Counted from the stretch's first letter, positions 1 to 10,387 are shown. The stretch: 64,000 nucleotides of DNA from Tardiphaga alba (GCF_018279705.1 NZ_CP036498.1:2435001-2499000), one strand, 5' to 3'. Numbers and translations are program-made. The notes: generated by a model from the sequence alone, not told the origin.

Positions 1-568
1 TCCGGAAGTCGCGCTCGATGCGCTGGCGCAGGCGGTGGTGGCCGCGGGTGCGGATGGTCTTGTCGTCCATGCCCGCAAGGCGTGGCTCAATGGCCTGTCG
101 CCGAAAGAGAACCGCACCATTCCGCCGCTGAACTATGACCGCGTCTATCGGCTGAAGGCGGCGATGCCGGACGTCCCGATTGCCATCAATGGCGGCATTC
201 CTGATGTCGCATCAGCGAAAGCGCATCTGGCGCATGTCGATGGCGCGATGCTTGGTCGTGCGGCCTATCAGGAGCCATGGCGTCTGCTCGCGGTCGATCC
301 CGAAATCTTCGGCGAACCCGCGCCGCATGCGACGATGAAGGACGCGATGGAGGCGATGATGCCCTACATCGCGGATCAGCTCGCGCAGGGGACGCGCCTG
401 CATTCGATCACCCGACATTTCGTCGGCGCTTTCCATGCCGTCCGTGGGGCGCGCGCGTTCCGGCGGCATCTGGCCGAAAACGGCGTGAAGCATGGTGCCG
501 GTATCGACGTGCTGCGTGAGGCGATCTCGCTCGTCGATGACGAGCCGGATGTGTCGGAAGCGGCGTAA
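1..568 (+). CDS. dusA: tRNA-dihydrouridine synthase DusA, 3' part
   Basis: The reading frame is open from the left edge, so this is the C-terminal 188 or so residues of a longer gene. DusA reduces uridine in the D-loop of tRNA (U20/U20a) using FMN and NADPH. The signature HARKAWLNGLSPKENR, the FMN-phosphate loop AINGGI and the GAMLGRAAYQEPW segment are characteristic of DusA rather than DusB or DusC. The FMN-binding N-terminal strands and the catalytic cysteine lie outside the window. The next gene is convergent, with only three bases between the two stop codons. Confidence 0.93.
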   Translation, partial: PEVALDALAQAVVAAGADGLVVHARKAWLNGLSPKENRTIPPLNYDRVYRLKAAMPDVPIAINGGIPDVASAKAHLAHVDGAMLGRAAYQEPWRLLAVDPEIFGEPAPHATMKDAMEAMMPYIADQLAQGTRLHSITRHFVGAFHAVRGARAFRRHLAENGVKHGAGIDVLREAISLVDDEPDVSEAA

Positions 569-571
569 GTT

Positions 572-1084
572 TCAGGGATAGCCGCGCAGCATCAGCTTGT
601 CGGGGCGCACTTCCCAGCTTTCCAGCCGATCGAGGAAGCTCATGCCGAGCAGGTTGGTCTTCATCTGGCCGCGCTGCACGATGAGAGCGGGCACCGATCG
701 CTCGACGAGCTTGCCGACGGCGAGGCGATCCAGCGTCAGCCGTGCCGCCTTGGTGCGGCCGGAGACGGTTTCCACATCGATATTGTAGTTCAGCAGCTCG
801 ATGGGCAGGCCGATGCTTTTCGCGGTCTCGTAGGACAGGACTACCGATGTCGCGCCGGTGTCGATGATCATCGGCGCGGTGACGCCGTTGATCTTGGCCT
901 GCAGCGCGAATTCACCGCCATTGCCGCGTGGGACATCCACGAGACGCAGCGGCGGCGGAACTTGTTTGCGCAGGATGTCGGAGACGATCGTTCCGGCTTT
1001 GCTGATCTGCTTGGGATCGCCATAGGCGAGGGCTGCGCCGGCGGTGGCGACGATCACGGTGACCAGCAGGAAGACGCGCGTCAT
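572..1084 (-). CDS. secreted/membrane-anchored clan AA aspartic protease (TIGR02281-like)
   Basis: A 170-residue protein with an N-terminal hydrophobic segment (residues 4-20) that is a signal peptide or membrane anchor. One retropepsin-type active site, DTGAT at residues 75-79, is followed by the hydrophobic stretch expected of a single-lobe aspartic protease that works as a homodimer. Length and layout fit the TIGR02281 family of alphaproteobacteria, whose substrates are not known. It lies 25 bases downstream of the DUF1289 gene on the same strand and is probably co-transcribed with it. Confidence 0.8.
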   Translation of the reverse strand: MTRVFLLVTVIVATAGAALAYGDPKQISKAGTIVSDILRKQVPPPLRLVDVPRGNGGEFALQAKINGVTAPMIIDTGATSVVLSYETAKSIGLPIELLNYNIDVETVSGRTKAARLTLDRLAVGKLVERSVPALIVQRGQMKTNLLGMSFLDRLESWEVRPDKLMLRGYP

Positions 1085-1109
1085 GCGGCTCTCCCGGTGA
1101 TCAGGTCAT

Positions 1110-1328
1110 TCAGGGCGTCACGGGCTTCCGCTTGGCCGCGTAGGTCGAGGGCGGGGCGAAGCCGGCGTCGATCATGCGGGTTTCCAGCGTCGCCATGATG
1201 CTCAGGCGTTCCGCGCTCTCCATGCGGCCCCAGCGCGCGATCTCCTGCAGCGTCCGCCCGCATCCGAGGCAGAGCTTGGCTTTGGGATCGATCACACAGA
1301 TGGCGAGGCACGGCGTTTCTTTGTTCAT
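1110..1328 (-). CDS. DUF1289 domain-containing protein
   Basis: A 72-residue cysteine-containing protein. The ATG at 1328 is chosen because the family begins just before the TPCLAIC motif; longer upstream extensions have no family match. Four cysteines (7, 11, 20, 23; C-x3-C-x8-C-x2-C) suggest a small metal-binding knuckle, followed by the conserved GRTLQEIARW helix. DUF1289 proteins often accompany other genes in proteobacteria and their role is unknown. It is probably the first gene of a two-gene unit with the aspartic protease. Confidence 0.8.
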   Translation of the reverse strand: MNKETPCLAICVIDPKAKLCLGCGRTLQEIARWGRMESAERLSIMATLETRMIDAGFAPPSTYAAKRKPVTP

Positions 1329-1431
1329 GGAGCGATATAGAGGCGGTTCGCCGCCGATGTGCAAGCCGCGAAGCGTCTTGTTCGCGCATGATCTGGTCCG
1401 AAAACCGCTGAACACCTTTCGGGATCATGCG

Positions 1432-3030
1432 CTACAACCCGGTTCCCGCATTCATGATCGGCTTGTTGCGCGGACGGCGCTTTTCGTCGGTGATCTCGTA
1501 GTCCGGCTGCAGCGGCGGCGAGTCCTCCGTCACCGGTGCCAGTGCGGACATCACGCGCTCCGGCGGGAAGGTGATGATCACCTCGGTGCCGATGCGCAGC
1601 TTCGATTTCAGGGTGAAGGTGCCGCCATGCATGTCGATCAGGCTCTTGGCGATCGGCAGGCCGAGACCAGCGCCTTGCTCGGCCGATTTGATGGAATTGG
1701 AGCCTTGACCGAACGAGGCCAGCACGATCGGGATCTCGTCTTCCGCGATCCCCGAGCCCGTGTCCTTGCACGACAGATACTGACCGCCGGACGCTGTCCA
1801 GCCGACCTTGAGCCAGATCTCGCCGCCCTGCGGCGTGAACTTGATGGCGTTGGACAACAGGTTGAGCACGATCTGACGGCAGGCGCGCTCGTCGCCCCAG
1901 ATGCGCGGCATGCCGTGCTCGAACACTTCGTGAATGGTGATGCCGCGGCTGGTGGCGCGCAGCTTCAGGAGATGGTGGCAGTCGGCCACGACATGCTCCA
2001 GCGAGACTGCTTCTTCGTTGAGCTCGTAACGGCCGGCCTCGATGCGCGAGAGGTCGAGGATTTCATTGATGAGGTTGAGGAGGTGGACACCGGAATTGTG
2101 GATGTCCGCCGAATAGTCCTTGTAGACAGCGACGGCATGGGCGCCGAAGATTTCGCTCTTCATCACTTCCGAGAAGCCGAGAATGGCATTCAGCGGCGTG
2201 CGCAGTTCGTGGCTCATCTGGGCGAGGAAGCGCGACTTGGCGACATTCGCTGCTTCGGCGCGATGGCGCGCCTCATCCGAGATCGCCTTGGCCTGTTCGA
2301 GTTCGCCGATCAGCGCATCCTTCTCGGCGCGCGCTTCCAATGCCGCCAGCGTCGTCGAATGCAGGCGCTGCGCCAGCAGGATGAAGTAGCCCTCCGCAGC
2401 AACGGCGAGTGCTGCGAGGACATAGTTGTCGAAGGTGCCGCGCAACACGAAGCTCAGCGCAACGCCGAAGGTCACGGGCGCGGTGGCGGCGATGGCTGCG
2501 ATCGGCAGGCTTGATGCGAGCATGCTCGAGACCGCCACCACCAGCAGCATCAGGAACATCATCAGCGAATTGGAGACGACGTCCGCACCGGTCGGATGCA
2601 CCAGGATGGTGGTCCATGCCAGTCCGTACAGCAGATCGAGCGCCATGAAGCGCGTGCGCCATTTGCGCGTCGCATTCGGAGCGGGCGGTTCGGCCAGATA
2701 GCGATTGCAGGCACGCAGGATCACGGCGTGGATGCACAGCATGCCGCAGGCCCAGGCGGCAGCGGGCAGCGGCTGCAGCCAGGCGCCGAACACGAGTCCG
2801 GTGCCGACCACCAGCAGCGTCACCACCAGCGAGGCGGAGAGGCGGGTCTGGGCGTATTGGCGAAGCAATTCGCGGTCGAAGGCGGGGCGGGTGCCGGAGG
2901 TCGAGGTCAGGCGGTCGCGGGCCTCGCGCACGCGCTGCTGAGCCGCCCGCCGGTTACGTGCCGGTGCAGCGACGGGCTCTTCAGCCGGAAGCTGGACGAC
3001 CTCGGGCCTGGCGGCGGGCTCACTCATCAC
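1432..3030 (-). CDS. membrane sensor histidine kinase (PleC/DivJ-like HisKA)
   Basis: A 532-residue kinase. After a charged N-terminus (1-60) come several hydrophobic segments between about 67 and 225, then a short coiled coil (230-262). The HisKA box MSHELRTPLNA carries the phosphoacceptor His274. The ATPase domain shows the N box (Asn394 in NLLSNAIKFTP), G1 (DTGSGI, 423-428) and G2 (GAGLGL, 453-458). There is no PAS or receiver domain. The HisKA sequence, with SEVMKSEIFG and LLNLINEILDLSRIEAG, resembles PleC/DivJ/PdhS kinases, which phosphorylate DivK in alphaproteobacterial cell-cycle control. No response regulator is adjacent, so the partner is inferred only. Confidence 0.85.
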   Translation of the reverse strand: MMSEPAARPEVVQLPAEEPVAAPARNRRAAQQRVREARDRLTSTSGTRPAFDRELLRQYAQTRLSASLVVTLLVVGTGLVFGAWLQPLPAAAWACGMLCIHAVILRACNRYLAEPPAPNATRKWRTRFMALDLLYGLAWTTILVHPTGADVVSNSLMMFLMLLVVAVSSMLASSLPIAAIAATAPVTFGVALSFVLRGTFDNYVLAALAVAAEGYFILLAQRLHSTTLAALEARAEKDALIGELEQAKAISDEARHRAEAANVAKSRFLAQMSHELRTPLNAILGFSEVMKSEIFGAHAVAVYKDYSADIHNSGVHLLNLINEILDLSRIEAGRYELNEEAVSLEHVVADCHHLLKLRATSRGITIHEVFEHGMPRIWGDERACRQIVLNLLSNAIKFTPQGGEIWLKVGWTASGGQYLSCKDTGSGIAEDEIPIVLASFGQGSNSIKSAEQGAGLGLPIAKSLIDMHGGTFTLKSKLRIGTEVIITFPPERVMSALAPVTEDSPPLQPDYEITDEKRRPRNKPIMNAGTGL

Positions 3031-3211
3031 GCTTACACAAATCCTGCACGCAACTGCGGGCGGTTTTCACAGATCGTTATCTGTGCCGCACAATCCTTAA
3101 AGGGCGCCTTAAAGAACGCGGCAATCCGGTTAATTTACAGTGAAAACGAAAGCGGCCGGGGAAGCGCGATACGCTTCGCCCGGCCGCGGATTTAGTCGCG
3201 TTTTGAAGAGC

Positions 3212-4081
3212 TTACTTCTCCAGACGCGCGAGCAGCGCAGACGTATCCCAGCGCTTGCCGCCGATCTTTTCCACTTCCGAGTAGAAGTTATCGACCAGTG
3301 CGGTGACGGGCAGGCTGGCGCCGTTGCGGCGGGCTTCGGCGAGGCAGATCGACAGGTCCTTGCGCATCCATTCGACGGCAAAGCCGAAGTCGAACTTGCC
3401 GTCATTCATGGTCTTGTGGCGGTTCTCCATCTGCCATGACTGGGCGGCGCCCTTGGAGATCACCTCGACCACCGAATTGACGTCCAGCCCCGCCTTCTTC
3501 GCAAAATGGATGCCTTCCGACAGCGCCTCGACGAGGCCGGCGATGCAGATCTGGTTGACCATCTTGGTCAGCTGGCCAGAGCCGGCGGGGCCGAGCAGCT
3601 TCTGCATCTTGGCATAGGCGGCGATGATCGGATCGACCTTGGCATAGACCGAGGCCTCGCCGCCGCACATCACGGTGAGGGCGCCGTTCTCGGCGCCGGC
3701 CTGGCCACCGGAGACGGGGGCATCGATGAAGTGGAAGCCGGCCTTGGTGGCGGCGGCGTCGAGCTCACGGGCAACTTCAGCCGAGGCGGTGGTGTGATCG
3801 ACAAAAATCTTGCCCTTGCCCATGCCGGAGAAGGCGCCGTCCGGGCCGGTGGTCACCGAGCGCAGGTCGTCGTCATTGCCCACGCAGGCCATGACGAAAT
3901 CCTGGCCTTCGGCAGCAGCCTTGGGGGTCGGGGCAGACTTGCCGCCGAATTTCTCCACCCATGCTTTCGATTTGGCCGCGTTGCGGTTGTAGACGGTGAC
4001 CTCGTGGCCGCCTTTGGTGGCGAGATGACCGGCCATGGGGAAGCCCATGACGCCGAGACCGATGAAAGCAACTTTGGCCAT
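3212..4081 (-). CDS. NAD(P)-dependent beta-hydroxyacid dehydrogenase (3-hydroxyisobutyrate dehydrogenase family)
   Basis: A 289-residue enzyme oxidising a beta-hydroxyacid or reducing tartronate semialdehyde. The ATG at 4081 is preceded by an AAAGG ribosome site and begins directly with the Rossmann strand and GLGVMG (residues 8-13). The substrate loop DAPVSGG lies at 120-126 and the catalytic lysine (GSGQLTKMVNQ) at 173. A choice between 3-hydroxyisobutyrate dehydrogenase (valine breakdown) and 2-hydroxy-3-oxopropionate reductase (glyoxylate) cannot be made from sequence, and no pathway genes lie nearby. Confidence 0.85.
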   Translation of the reverse strand: MAKVAFIGLGVMGFPMAGHLATKGGHEVTVYNRNAAKSKAWVEKFGGKSAPTPKAAAEGQDFVMACVGNDDDLRSVTTGPDGAFSGMGKGKIFVDHTTASAEVARELDAAATKAGFHFIDAPVSGGQAGAENGALTVMCGGEASVYAKVDPIIAAYAKMQKLLGPAGSGQLTKMVNQICIAGLVEALSEGIHFAKKAGLDVNSVVEVISKGAAQSWQMENRHKTMNDGKFDFGFAVEWMRKDLSICLAEARRNGASLPVTALVDNFYSEVEKIGGKRWDTSALLARLEK

Positions 4082-4365
4082 ATCCGAACCCTTTGGATGT
4101 TGCCGGCTGTGCCGCCGGCTATCGACTGTGGGGAGTTGGTGCCCGCGCAGGCGGCGGGAACACGAAGAGGCCGCAGCATAGTCGTTGGGCGGGAAGCGGC
4201 AAAGCCCCGTGGTTGCGGGCATGCCACTTTGTGTGCGCCGCGAGAAGGGCGCGGCACGGGATTGCGCCGGCGCAAATCCCGCCGCAATCGTGACCGAAAC
4301 GCCATGGACATGGCGCGCAGGTGCTCTATCTGTGCGGTTGGGATTTGCCCAACGGGAGACAGCAT

Positions 4366-5508
4366 TTGAGCGTTTCGAAACAACAGGTTCTGGATGGCCT
4401 TGCCAAAGTGGCGTCGCCGCGTGGCGTGCCGCTGGTGCATGCCAATGTGTTGTCCGAAATCGCTGTCGCGGACGGCAAGGTGATGTTCTCCATCAATGTG
4501 GATGCCGCCGAGGCACGGGCCTGGGAAAGTGTGCGTGCGCAGGCCGAAGCCGCGGTGCGCGCCATTCCCGGTGTCACGGGCGCAATGGTGGCGCTGACGG
4601 CGGAACGGAAGCCCGGCTCGGCGCCAGCAACGCCGCATCGTCATGGTCCCGGCGGCCATTCCCATGGCGTACAGCCGGTTTCGGCGCATCGGCCGCATCA
4701 GCCGCCTGGCGCGCCATCCGCGATGAGCAAGCAGGCCGAAGTTCCCGGCGTGAAGGCTGTCATCGCGGTGGCCTCGGGCAAGGGTGGCGTCGGCAAGTCC
4801 ACCACCTCGCTGAACGTGGCGCTGGGCTTGCGCGATCTCGGCCTCAAGGTCGGCTTGCTCGATGCCGACATCTACGGCCCCTCGGTGCCGCGCCTGACCG
4901 GCATCAACGAGAAGCCGGTGCTCGACGACGACAAGAAGATGATCCCGATCGAGCGCTTCGGCCTCTCGATCATGTCGATCGGCTTCCTGGTCGAGGAGGA
5001 AACCGCGATGATCTGGCGCGGGCCGATGGTGATGTCGGCGATCACCCAGATGCTGCGCGATGTCGCCTGGGGGCAGCTGGACGTCCTCGTCGTTGATATG
5101 CCGCCCGGCACCGGCGATGCCCAGCTGACGTTGGCGCAGAATGTGCCCCTGAAAGGCGCCGTGATCGTTTCGACCCCGCAGGACCTGGCGTTGATCGATG
5201 CGCGTCGGGGTCTTGCCATGTTCACCAAGGTCAATGTCCCCGTCCTGGGGATTGTCGAGAATATGAGCTACTTCCAGTGCCCGGAATGCGGCACCCGGTC
5301 GGATATTTTCGGCCATGGCGGTGCCCGCCATGAGGCCGAGCGGCTGGGGGTCCCGTTCCTCGGCGAGGTGCCGCTCCATATGTCCATTCGCGCGATGTCG
5401 GATGCAGGCACGCCCGTGGTGGTCAGCGAGCCGAATGGCCCCCATGCGGCCATTTACCGGAGGATCGGCGAACAGGTCCGGGACGGCCTGAAAGCCGTTT
5501 TGGCCTGA
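4366..5508 (+). CDS. mrp: Mrp/NBP35-family iron-sulfur carrier ATPase (ApbC)
   Basis: A scaffold ATPase that binds a 4Fe-4S cluster and passes it to apoproteins. The TTG at 4366 is chosen because a GGGAG ribosome site stands just before it and the family starts here (SVSKQQVLDGLA); a start at 4321 would add an unconserved leader. Residues 1-80 form the MIP18/DUF59 domain, followed by a His/Pro-rich linker (about 91-113), then the deviant Walker A GKGGVGKST at 138-146, MPPGTGD, and the cluster-binding C-P-E-C at 305-308. Length (380) is normal for the group. Confidence 0.93.
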   Translation: MSVSKQQVLDGLAKVASPRGVPLVHANVLSEIAVADGKVMFSINVDAAEARAWESVRAQAEAAVRAIPGVTGAMVALTAERKPGSAPATPHRHGPGGHSHGVQPVSAHRPHQPPGAPSAMSKQAEVPGVKAVIAVASGKGGVGKSTTSLNVALGLRDLGLKVGLLDADIYGPSVPRLTGINEKPVLDDDKKMIPIERFGLSIMSIGFLVEEETAMIWRGPMVMSAITQMLRDVAWGQLDVLVVDMPPGTGDAQLTLAQNVPLKGAVIVSTPQDLALIDARRGLAMFTKVNVPVLGIVENMSYFQCPECGTRSDIFGHGGARHEAERLGVPFLGEVPLHMSIRAMSDAGTPVVVSEPNGPHAAIYRRIGEQVRDGLKAVLA

Positions 5509-5515
5509 TGGCGCT

Positions 5516-5534
5516 GCGCCCGCGAAGCGGGCGC
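5516..5534 (+). terminator. GC-rich hairpin after mrp, possible terminator
   Basis: GCGCCCGC, a GAA loop and GCGGGCGC form a perfect 8-bp stem seven bases after the mrp stop codon. There is no T-run behind it, so it is either an inefficient terminator or an mRNA-end stabiliser. Confidence 0.35.
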
Positions 5535-5716
5535 GGAATGCCGCATAGAACTTTCGTCCAATCGGGCGAACTACGACACTCGTCTCATTTTCCGCCGCTT
5601 CATAACCGTGTTACATCACCCGCGACCAAGAGCATCTTCGGTTGAATCGCGCAGTGATCGCGCCGTCGAAAAGCTCGAAGGATTTTTGGGGAAACGCTTT
5701 CAAAAGGAGAGCTTGA

Positions 5717-6808
<1,092 letters not shown>

Positions 6809-6832
6809 TCCAGGTCAACAAACCGCATCGAG

Positions 6833-6865
6833 AAGCCCGGTTTCCGCGAGGAAGCCGGGCTTTTT
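6833..6865 (+). terminator. rho-independent terminator after TRAP binding protein copy 1
   Basis: AAGCCCGG and CCGGGCTT pair across a 14-base loop and are followed by a short T-run. It separates the two binding-protein genes, so they are probably transcribed as separate units or with partial read-through. Confidence 0.8.
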
Positions 6866-6956
6866 CGTGCAAATTCACTTGGATTTCAGTTCGTGATTGC
6901 TCCATCATCGCACCACGCCTCCGACAGAGAGGCGCGGAAATTTGAGGGAGGACTTC

Positions 6957-8048
6957 ATGAAGCGTCGTCAGTTTATTCGCATGGCCGGGCTCGGCGCCGC
7001 GGGCGCAGCCACCGTGGCATCACCCGCCATCGCGCAGTCGATGCCGGAAATCCGTTGGCGACTGACATCGAGCTTCCCGAAATCCCTCGATACGATCTAC
7101 GGCGCCACTGATCTGTTCGCAAAAGCTGTCGCCGAAGCGACGGACAATAAATTCCAGATCCAGGTGTTCGCAGCGGGCGAAATCGTGCCCGCGCTGCAGG
7201 CACTGGATGCGGCATCGAACGGCACGGTCGAGATGGCGCAGACCGCCGGCTATTACTATGTCGGCAAGGATCCAACTTTTGCGATCGGCACATCGATGCC
7301 ATTCGGCCTGAACAGCCGCATGCAGACGGCGTGGTTGCATTCGGGCGGCGGCGCCGAACTCTTCAACGACTTCCTGAAAAACTACAATCTGATCGCTTTC
7401 GCCGCCGGCAATACCGGCTGCCAGATGGGCGGTTGGTTCCGCAAGGAGATCAAGGAAGTCGCCGATCTCAACGGGCTGAAGATGCGCATCGGCGGCATCG
7501 CCGGCAATGTCCTTGCGAAGATCGGCGTCGTGCCGCAGCAGGTCGGCGCAGGCGATATCTACGCGTCGCTGGAAAAGGGCACGGTGGATGCCGCAGAGTT
7601 CGTCGGGCCTTATGACGACGAGAAGCTCGGCTTCCAGAAGGTCGCGAAATACTACTATTACCCCGGTTTCTGGGATGGCGGCCCGACCATCCATCACATG
7701 GTCAATATCGCGAAATGGGAGCAGCTGCCTCCGGCCTACAAGTCCTTGATCAAGACCGCATCGTCGATGGCAAATGAAGCGATGCAGGCGCGTTACGACG
7801 CGTTCAATCCGCCTGCGATCAAGCGGCTTGTTGCGGGTGGCACGCAACTGCGCGCATTCTCACCGGCGATCCTCGATGCGTCGCTCAAGGCGGCCAACGA
7901 TCTGTATGCGGAAATCGCGGCGAAGAATCCGAATTTCAAGAAGCTCTACGACCACATGGTGGCGTTCCGCGCGGATCAGTATGCGTGGTGGCAGGTCGCG
8001 GAATTTTCCTACGACAACTACATGATCCGTTCGCGCCCGCGCGGGTGA
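6957..8048 (+). CDS. TRAP transporter substrate-binding protein, TakP-like (copy 2)
   Basis: A tandem paralogue of the preceding gene, also 363 residues. GGGAGGAC stands at good spacing before the ATG at 6957, which restores the Tat motif KRRQFIRM at the N-terminus; an upstream start at 6897 is not needed. The mature protein keeps [38 protein letters not shown] and DAAEFVGPYDD. Copy 1 has [10 protein letters not shown] where copy 2 has AQTAGYYYVG, and other substitutions fall near the likely pocket, so the ligands may differ. It has its own terminator. Confidence 0.9.
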   Translation: MKRRQFIRMAGLGAAGAATVASPAIAQSMPEIRWRLTSSFPKSLDTIYGATDLFAKAVAEATDNKFQIQVFAAGEIVPALQALDAASNGTVEMAQTAGYYYVGKDPTFAIGTSMPFGLNSRMQTAWLHSGGGAELFNDFLKNYNLIAFAAGNTGCQMGGWFRKEIKEVADLNGLKMRIGGIAGNVLAKIGVVPQQVGAGDIYASLEKGTVDAAEFVGPYDDEKLGFQKVAKYYYYPGFWDGGPTIHHMVNIAKWEQLPPAYKSLIKTASSMANEAMQARYDAFNPPAIKRLVAGGTQLRAFSPAILDASLKAANDLYAEIAAKNPNFKKLYDHMVAFRADQYAWWQVAEFSYDNYMIRSRPRG

Positions 8049-8069
8049 GGGCGGCTAAAGCCAGTCCGG

Positions 8070-8100
8070 AAGCCGGCCTCTGCGAGGTGGCCGGCTTTTT
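8070..8100 (+). terminator. rho-independent terminator after TRAP binding protein copy 2
   Basis: AAGCCGGCC and GGCCGGCTT form a 9-bp stem with a 10-base loop, ending in a T-run. It lies between this gene and the convergent vapC. Confidence 0.85.
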
Positions 8101-8119
8101 GGTCGATCGAGATCTCAGT

Positions 8120-8560
8120 CTAGGGCGTGCTGTGGCCGCTCAGAGCCGTCCAGGGATTCAGCAGGCGGACGCCCATCGGCGAGAAATCAGCGACGTTGCG
8201 TGTCACCACCGTCATGTCGTGCACGAGCGCGGTCGCAGCGATCCAGGCGTCGCGATCCGGCCTGGGATCGGGGCAATGCAGCTGCGCGCATTGAAACGCA
8301 ACGTCTGAATCGATTGGCAGCGTCCGAACCGAGAATTGTGGTCGCACGTCTGTTTCCATCCATATGCGTAAGCGATTGCCTTGCAGGATGTCTCGACGTG
8401 CGATCCTGAGAATGCCGGTTTCGATTTCCATCAGCGTGATCGGCGAGACATAGCAATCAGCGGGATCGACCGTTGCGAACCATGCGGCAACGCCTGGTGC
8501 GACGCGGCCATCGCTGATCTTGCGCAGTTCCGAGACGACATTCGTGTCGAGAAGGAACAT
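8120..8560 (-). CDS. vapC: PIN-domain ribonuclease toxin VapC
   Basis: A 146-residue PIN-domain protein, expected to cleave tRNA or other RNA when released from its antitoxin. The acidic metal-binding residues are in place: Asp5 (FLLDTN), Glu45 (ITLMEIETG), Asp104 (PDRDAWIAAT) and Asp125 (VADF). The ATG at 8560 starts at the conserved MFLLDTN; a TTG at 8575 would add five residues. It follows vapB by 18 bases. The FitB-like form with a WIAAT helix is usual in alphaproteobacteria. The RNA target cannot be read from the sequence. Confidence 0.88.
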   Translation of the reverse strand: MFLLDTNVVSELRKISDGRVAPGVAAWFATVDPADCYVSPITLMEIETGILRIARRDILQGNRLRIWMETDVRPQFSVRTLPIDSDVAFQCAQLHCPDPRPDRDAWIAATALVHDMTVVTRNVADFSPMGVRLLNPWTALSGHSTP

Positions 8561-8578
8561 GGGCTGTGCCGGCAAGCA

Positions 8579-8833
8579 TTAGTCGAATTCAGGAATTCGT
8601 GGCGGCGTCTTCGGGCGTTCAAGCTCGCTGTCCAGATCGATATCCGACAAGTTCGGGGCCGCTAATGCCTCAGGGAGAGTCAGGTCGCCGCTTTTCAAAC
8701 GACGATAGGCGTCGATGCTGAGCAAGACGTGTCGGGGCTCACCCTGATCCGTAATGAAGACAGGCCCATCCGACGCCGCCTCTGTGGCACGATCGGGGGC
8801 TCGTGCAAACTCATTCCGTGTCAGCGTCGTCAT
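8579..8833 (-). CDS. vapB: Phd/YefM-type antitoxin of the VapBC pair
   Basis: An 84-residue antitoxin. The N-terminal half (MTTLTRNEFARAPDRATEAA, then GPVFITDQGEPRHVLLSIDAYRRL) is the Phd/YefM DNA-binding fold. The acidic, Pro-rich C-terminus (after about residue 57) would wrap the toxin. The ATG at 8833 is preferred over a TTG nine bases upstream. Antitoxin before toxin on one transcript is the standard order, and the pair normally represses its own promoter. Confidence 0.85.
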   Translation of the reverse strand: MTTLTRNEFARAPDRATEAASDGPVFITDQGEPRHVLLSIDAYRRLKSGDLTLPEALAAPNLSDIDLDSELERPKTPPRIPEFD

Positions 8834-8917
8834 CTGCAGCAAGCCTCATTCATTCTGACCAGCCAGACCGGGCAAACACTACCCCAATCCGGCCGCCCGA
8901 TCAAATATTGCCAGCTA

Positions 8918-10327
8918 CTACTTCGGCTGCCCGAAGTCCGGCATCGCCGGCATCTCAATCTGCGGGATTTCGATCTTCACGTTGGACGTGTCGATCACCG
9001 TGTTGTCGATCCAGTAGGTCACGAGGCCCGGCCACATGATCACGATGATCACCAGCAGGATCTGCATGCCCACCCACGGGATGGCGCCCAGATAGATGTC
9101 GCGGCTCTTCACTTCCGGCGGCGCGATGCCGCGCAGATAGAACAGCGCGAAGCCGAACGGCGGATGCATGAACGAGGTCTGCATGTTCACGCAGAGCAAC
9201 ACGCCGAACCAGACCAGATCGATGCCGAGCTTGGCAGCGACCGGCGCCAGCAGCGGGATGATGATGAAGGCGATCTCGAAGAAGTCGAGGAAGAACGCCA
9301 GGAAGAACACGAAGATGTTCACGAAGACGAGGAAGCCCACTGCGCCGCCGGGCAGGCCCGTGAGCAGGTGCTCGATCCAGTGCGAACCATCCATGCCCTG
9401 AAAGACGAGGCTGAAGCAGGTCGAGCCGATCAGGATGAACACCACCATCGAGGTGAGGCGCATGGTCGAGGTCATGGCCTGTTCGACCAGCGGCCAGGTG
9501 AGGCGGCGATGGATGGCGGCCAGCACGATCGCACCGACGGCGCCCATGGCGCCGGCTTCGGTCGGTGTGGCGAGGCCGAGACCGATAGTGCCGAGCACCA
9601 GGAAGATCAGCACCAGCGACGGGATCATGCCCCACAGCACGCGGCTGATCAGCTTCCAGCCCATCGGCTCGCGTGCATGCTCCGGAATCGGCGGCATCGA
9701 GGTCGGGCGCAGGATCGACATGATCACGATGAACAGCAGGAAGATCACGACCTGCAGGATCGAAGGGCCGATGGCGCCGAGATACATATCGCCCACCGAG
9801 CGGCCGAGCTGGTCGGCCAGCACGATCAGCACCAGCGACGGCGGGATCAGCTGGGTGATGGTGCCGGATGCGGCGATCACGCCAGTGGCGAGCTTCATGT
9901 CGTAGCCGTAGCGCATCATGATCGGCAGCGAGATCACGCCCATGGCGATCACCGATGCGGCGACGGTGCCGGTGATGGCGCCGAGCACGGCGCCGACCAG
10001 GATGACTGCGTAAGCAAGGCCGCCGGGGATTTTTCCGAACAGTTGGCCGGTGCCTTCGAGCAGGTCTTCAGCAAGGCCGCAGCGCTCGAGGATGGCGCCC
10101 ATGAAGGTGAAGAACGGGATCGACAGCAACAGGTCGTTCGAGATCGTGCCGTAGAAACGAAACGGCAGCGCCTGCAGGAATGACGGATCGAAATGTCCGG
10201 AGAAAATGCCCAGAATTCCGAAGAACAGGCCGACAGCGGCGAGCGAGAAGGCGACCGGGAAGCCGAACACCATGAAGCAGATCATGGTGCCAAACATCAG
10301 CGGAGGAAACACGCCGTAGGAGAACAT
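8918..10327 (-). CDS. dctM: TRAP transporter large permease DctM
   Basis: A 469-residue, highly hydrophobic protein with about a dozen membrane helices, the sodium- or proton-coupled core of a TRAP transporter. Family hallmarks include the N-terminal PPLMFGTMICFMVFGFPVAF, FFTFMGAILERCGLAEDLLE, GAITGTVAASVIAMGVISLP and GTITQLIPPSLVLIVLADQLG. It lies 60 bases downstream of dctQ. The natural partners are the two TakP-like binding proteins encoded on the facing strand. The length is slightly above the DctM average, as in TakM-type permeases. Confidence 0.93.
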   Translation of the reverse strand: MFSYGVFPPLMFGTMICFMVFGFPVAFSLAAVGLFFGILGIFSGHFDPSFLQALPFRFYGTISNDLLLSIPFFTFMGAILERCGLAEDLLEGTGQLFGKIPGGLAYAVILVGAVLGAITGTVAASVIAMGVISLPIMMRYGYDMKLATGVIAASGTITQLIPPSLVLIVLADQLGRSVGDMYLGAIGPSILQVVIFLLFIVIMSILRPTSMPPIPEHAREPMGWKLISRVLWGMIPSLVLIFLVLGTIGLGLATPTEAGAMGAVGAIVLAAIHRRLTWPLVEQAMTSTMRLTSMVVFILIGSTCFSLVFQGMDGSHWIEHLLTGLPGGAVGFLVFVNIFVFFLAFFLDFFEIAFIIIPLLAPVAAKLGIDLVWFGVLLCVNMQTSFMHPPFGFALFYLRGIAPPEVKSRDIYLGAIPWVGMQILLVIIVIMWPGLVTYWIDNTVIDTSNVKIEIPQIEMPAMPDFGQPK

Positions 10328-10387
10328 CGGTGGTCCTGACTATCGATTATCTGGTCGCAACGCGAAGGGCTGAAAAAGCAAACGCCG

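Noticed and set aside
1174..2514. Long open frame of 446 codons antisense to the histidine kinase
   Set aside because: The reverse strand encodes a coherent kinase with all motifs; this frame is the GC-driven shadow and has no domain.
3090..3115. TTAA-N8-TTAA upstream of the histidine kinase, as a CtrA site
   Set aside because: Spacing is eight instead of seven and the flanks do not match.
8729..10183. 484-codon frame antisense to dctM
   Set aside because: Composition is His/Asp/Gln/Arg-rich, typical of the antisense of a membrane protein gene.
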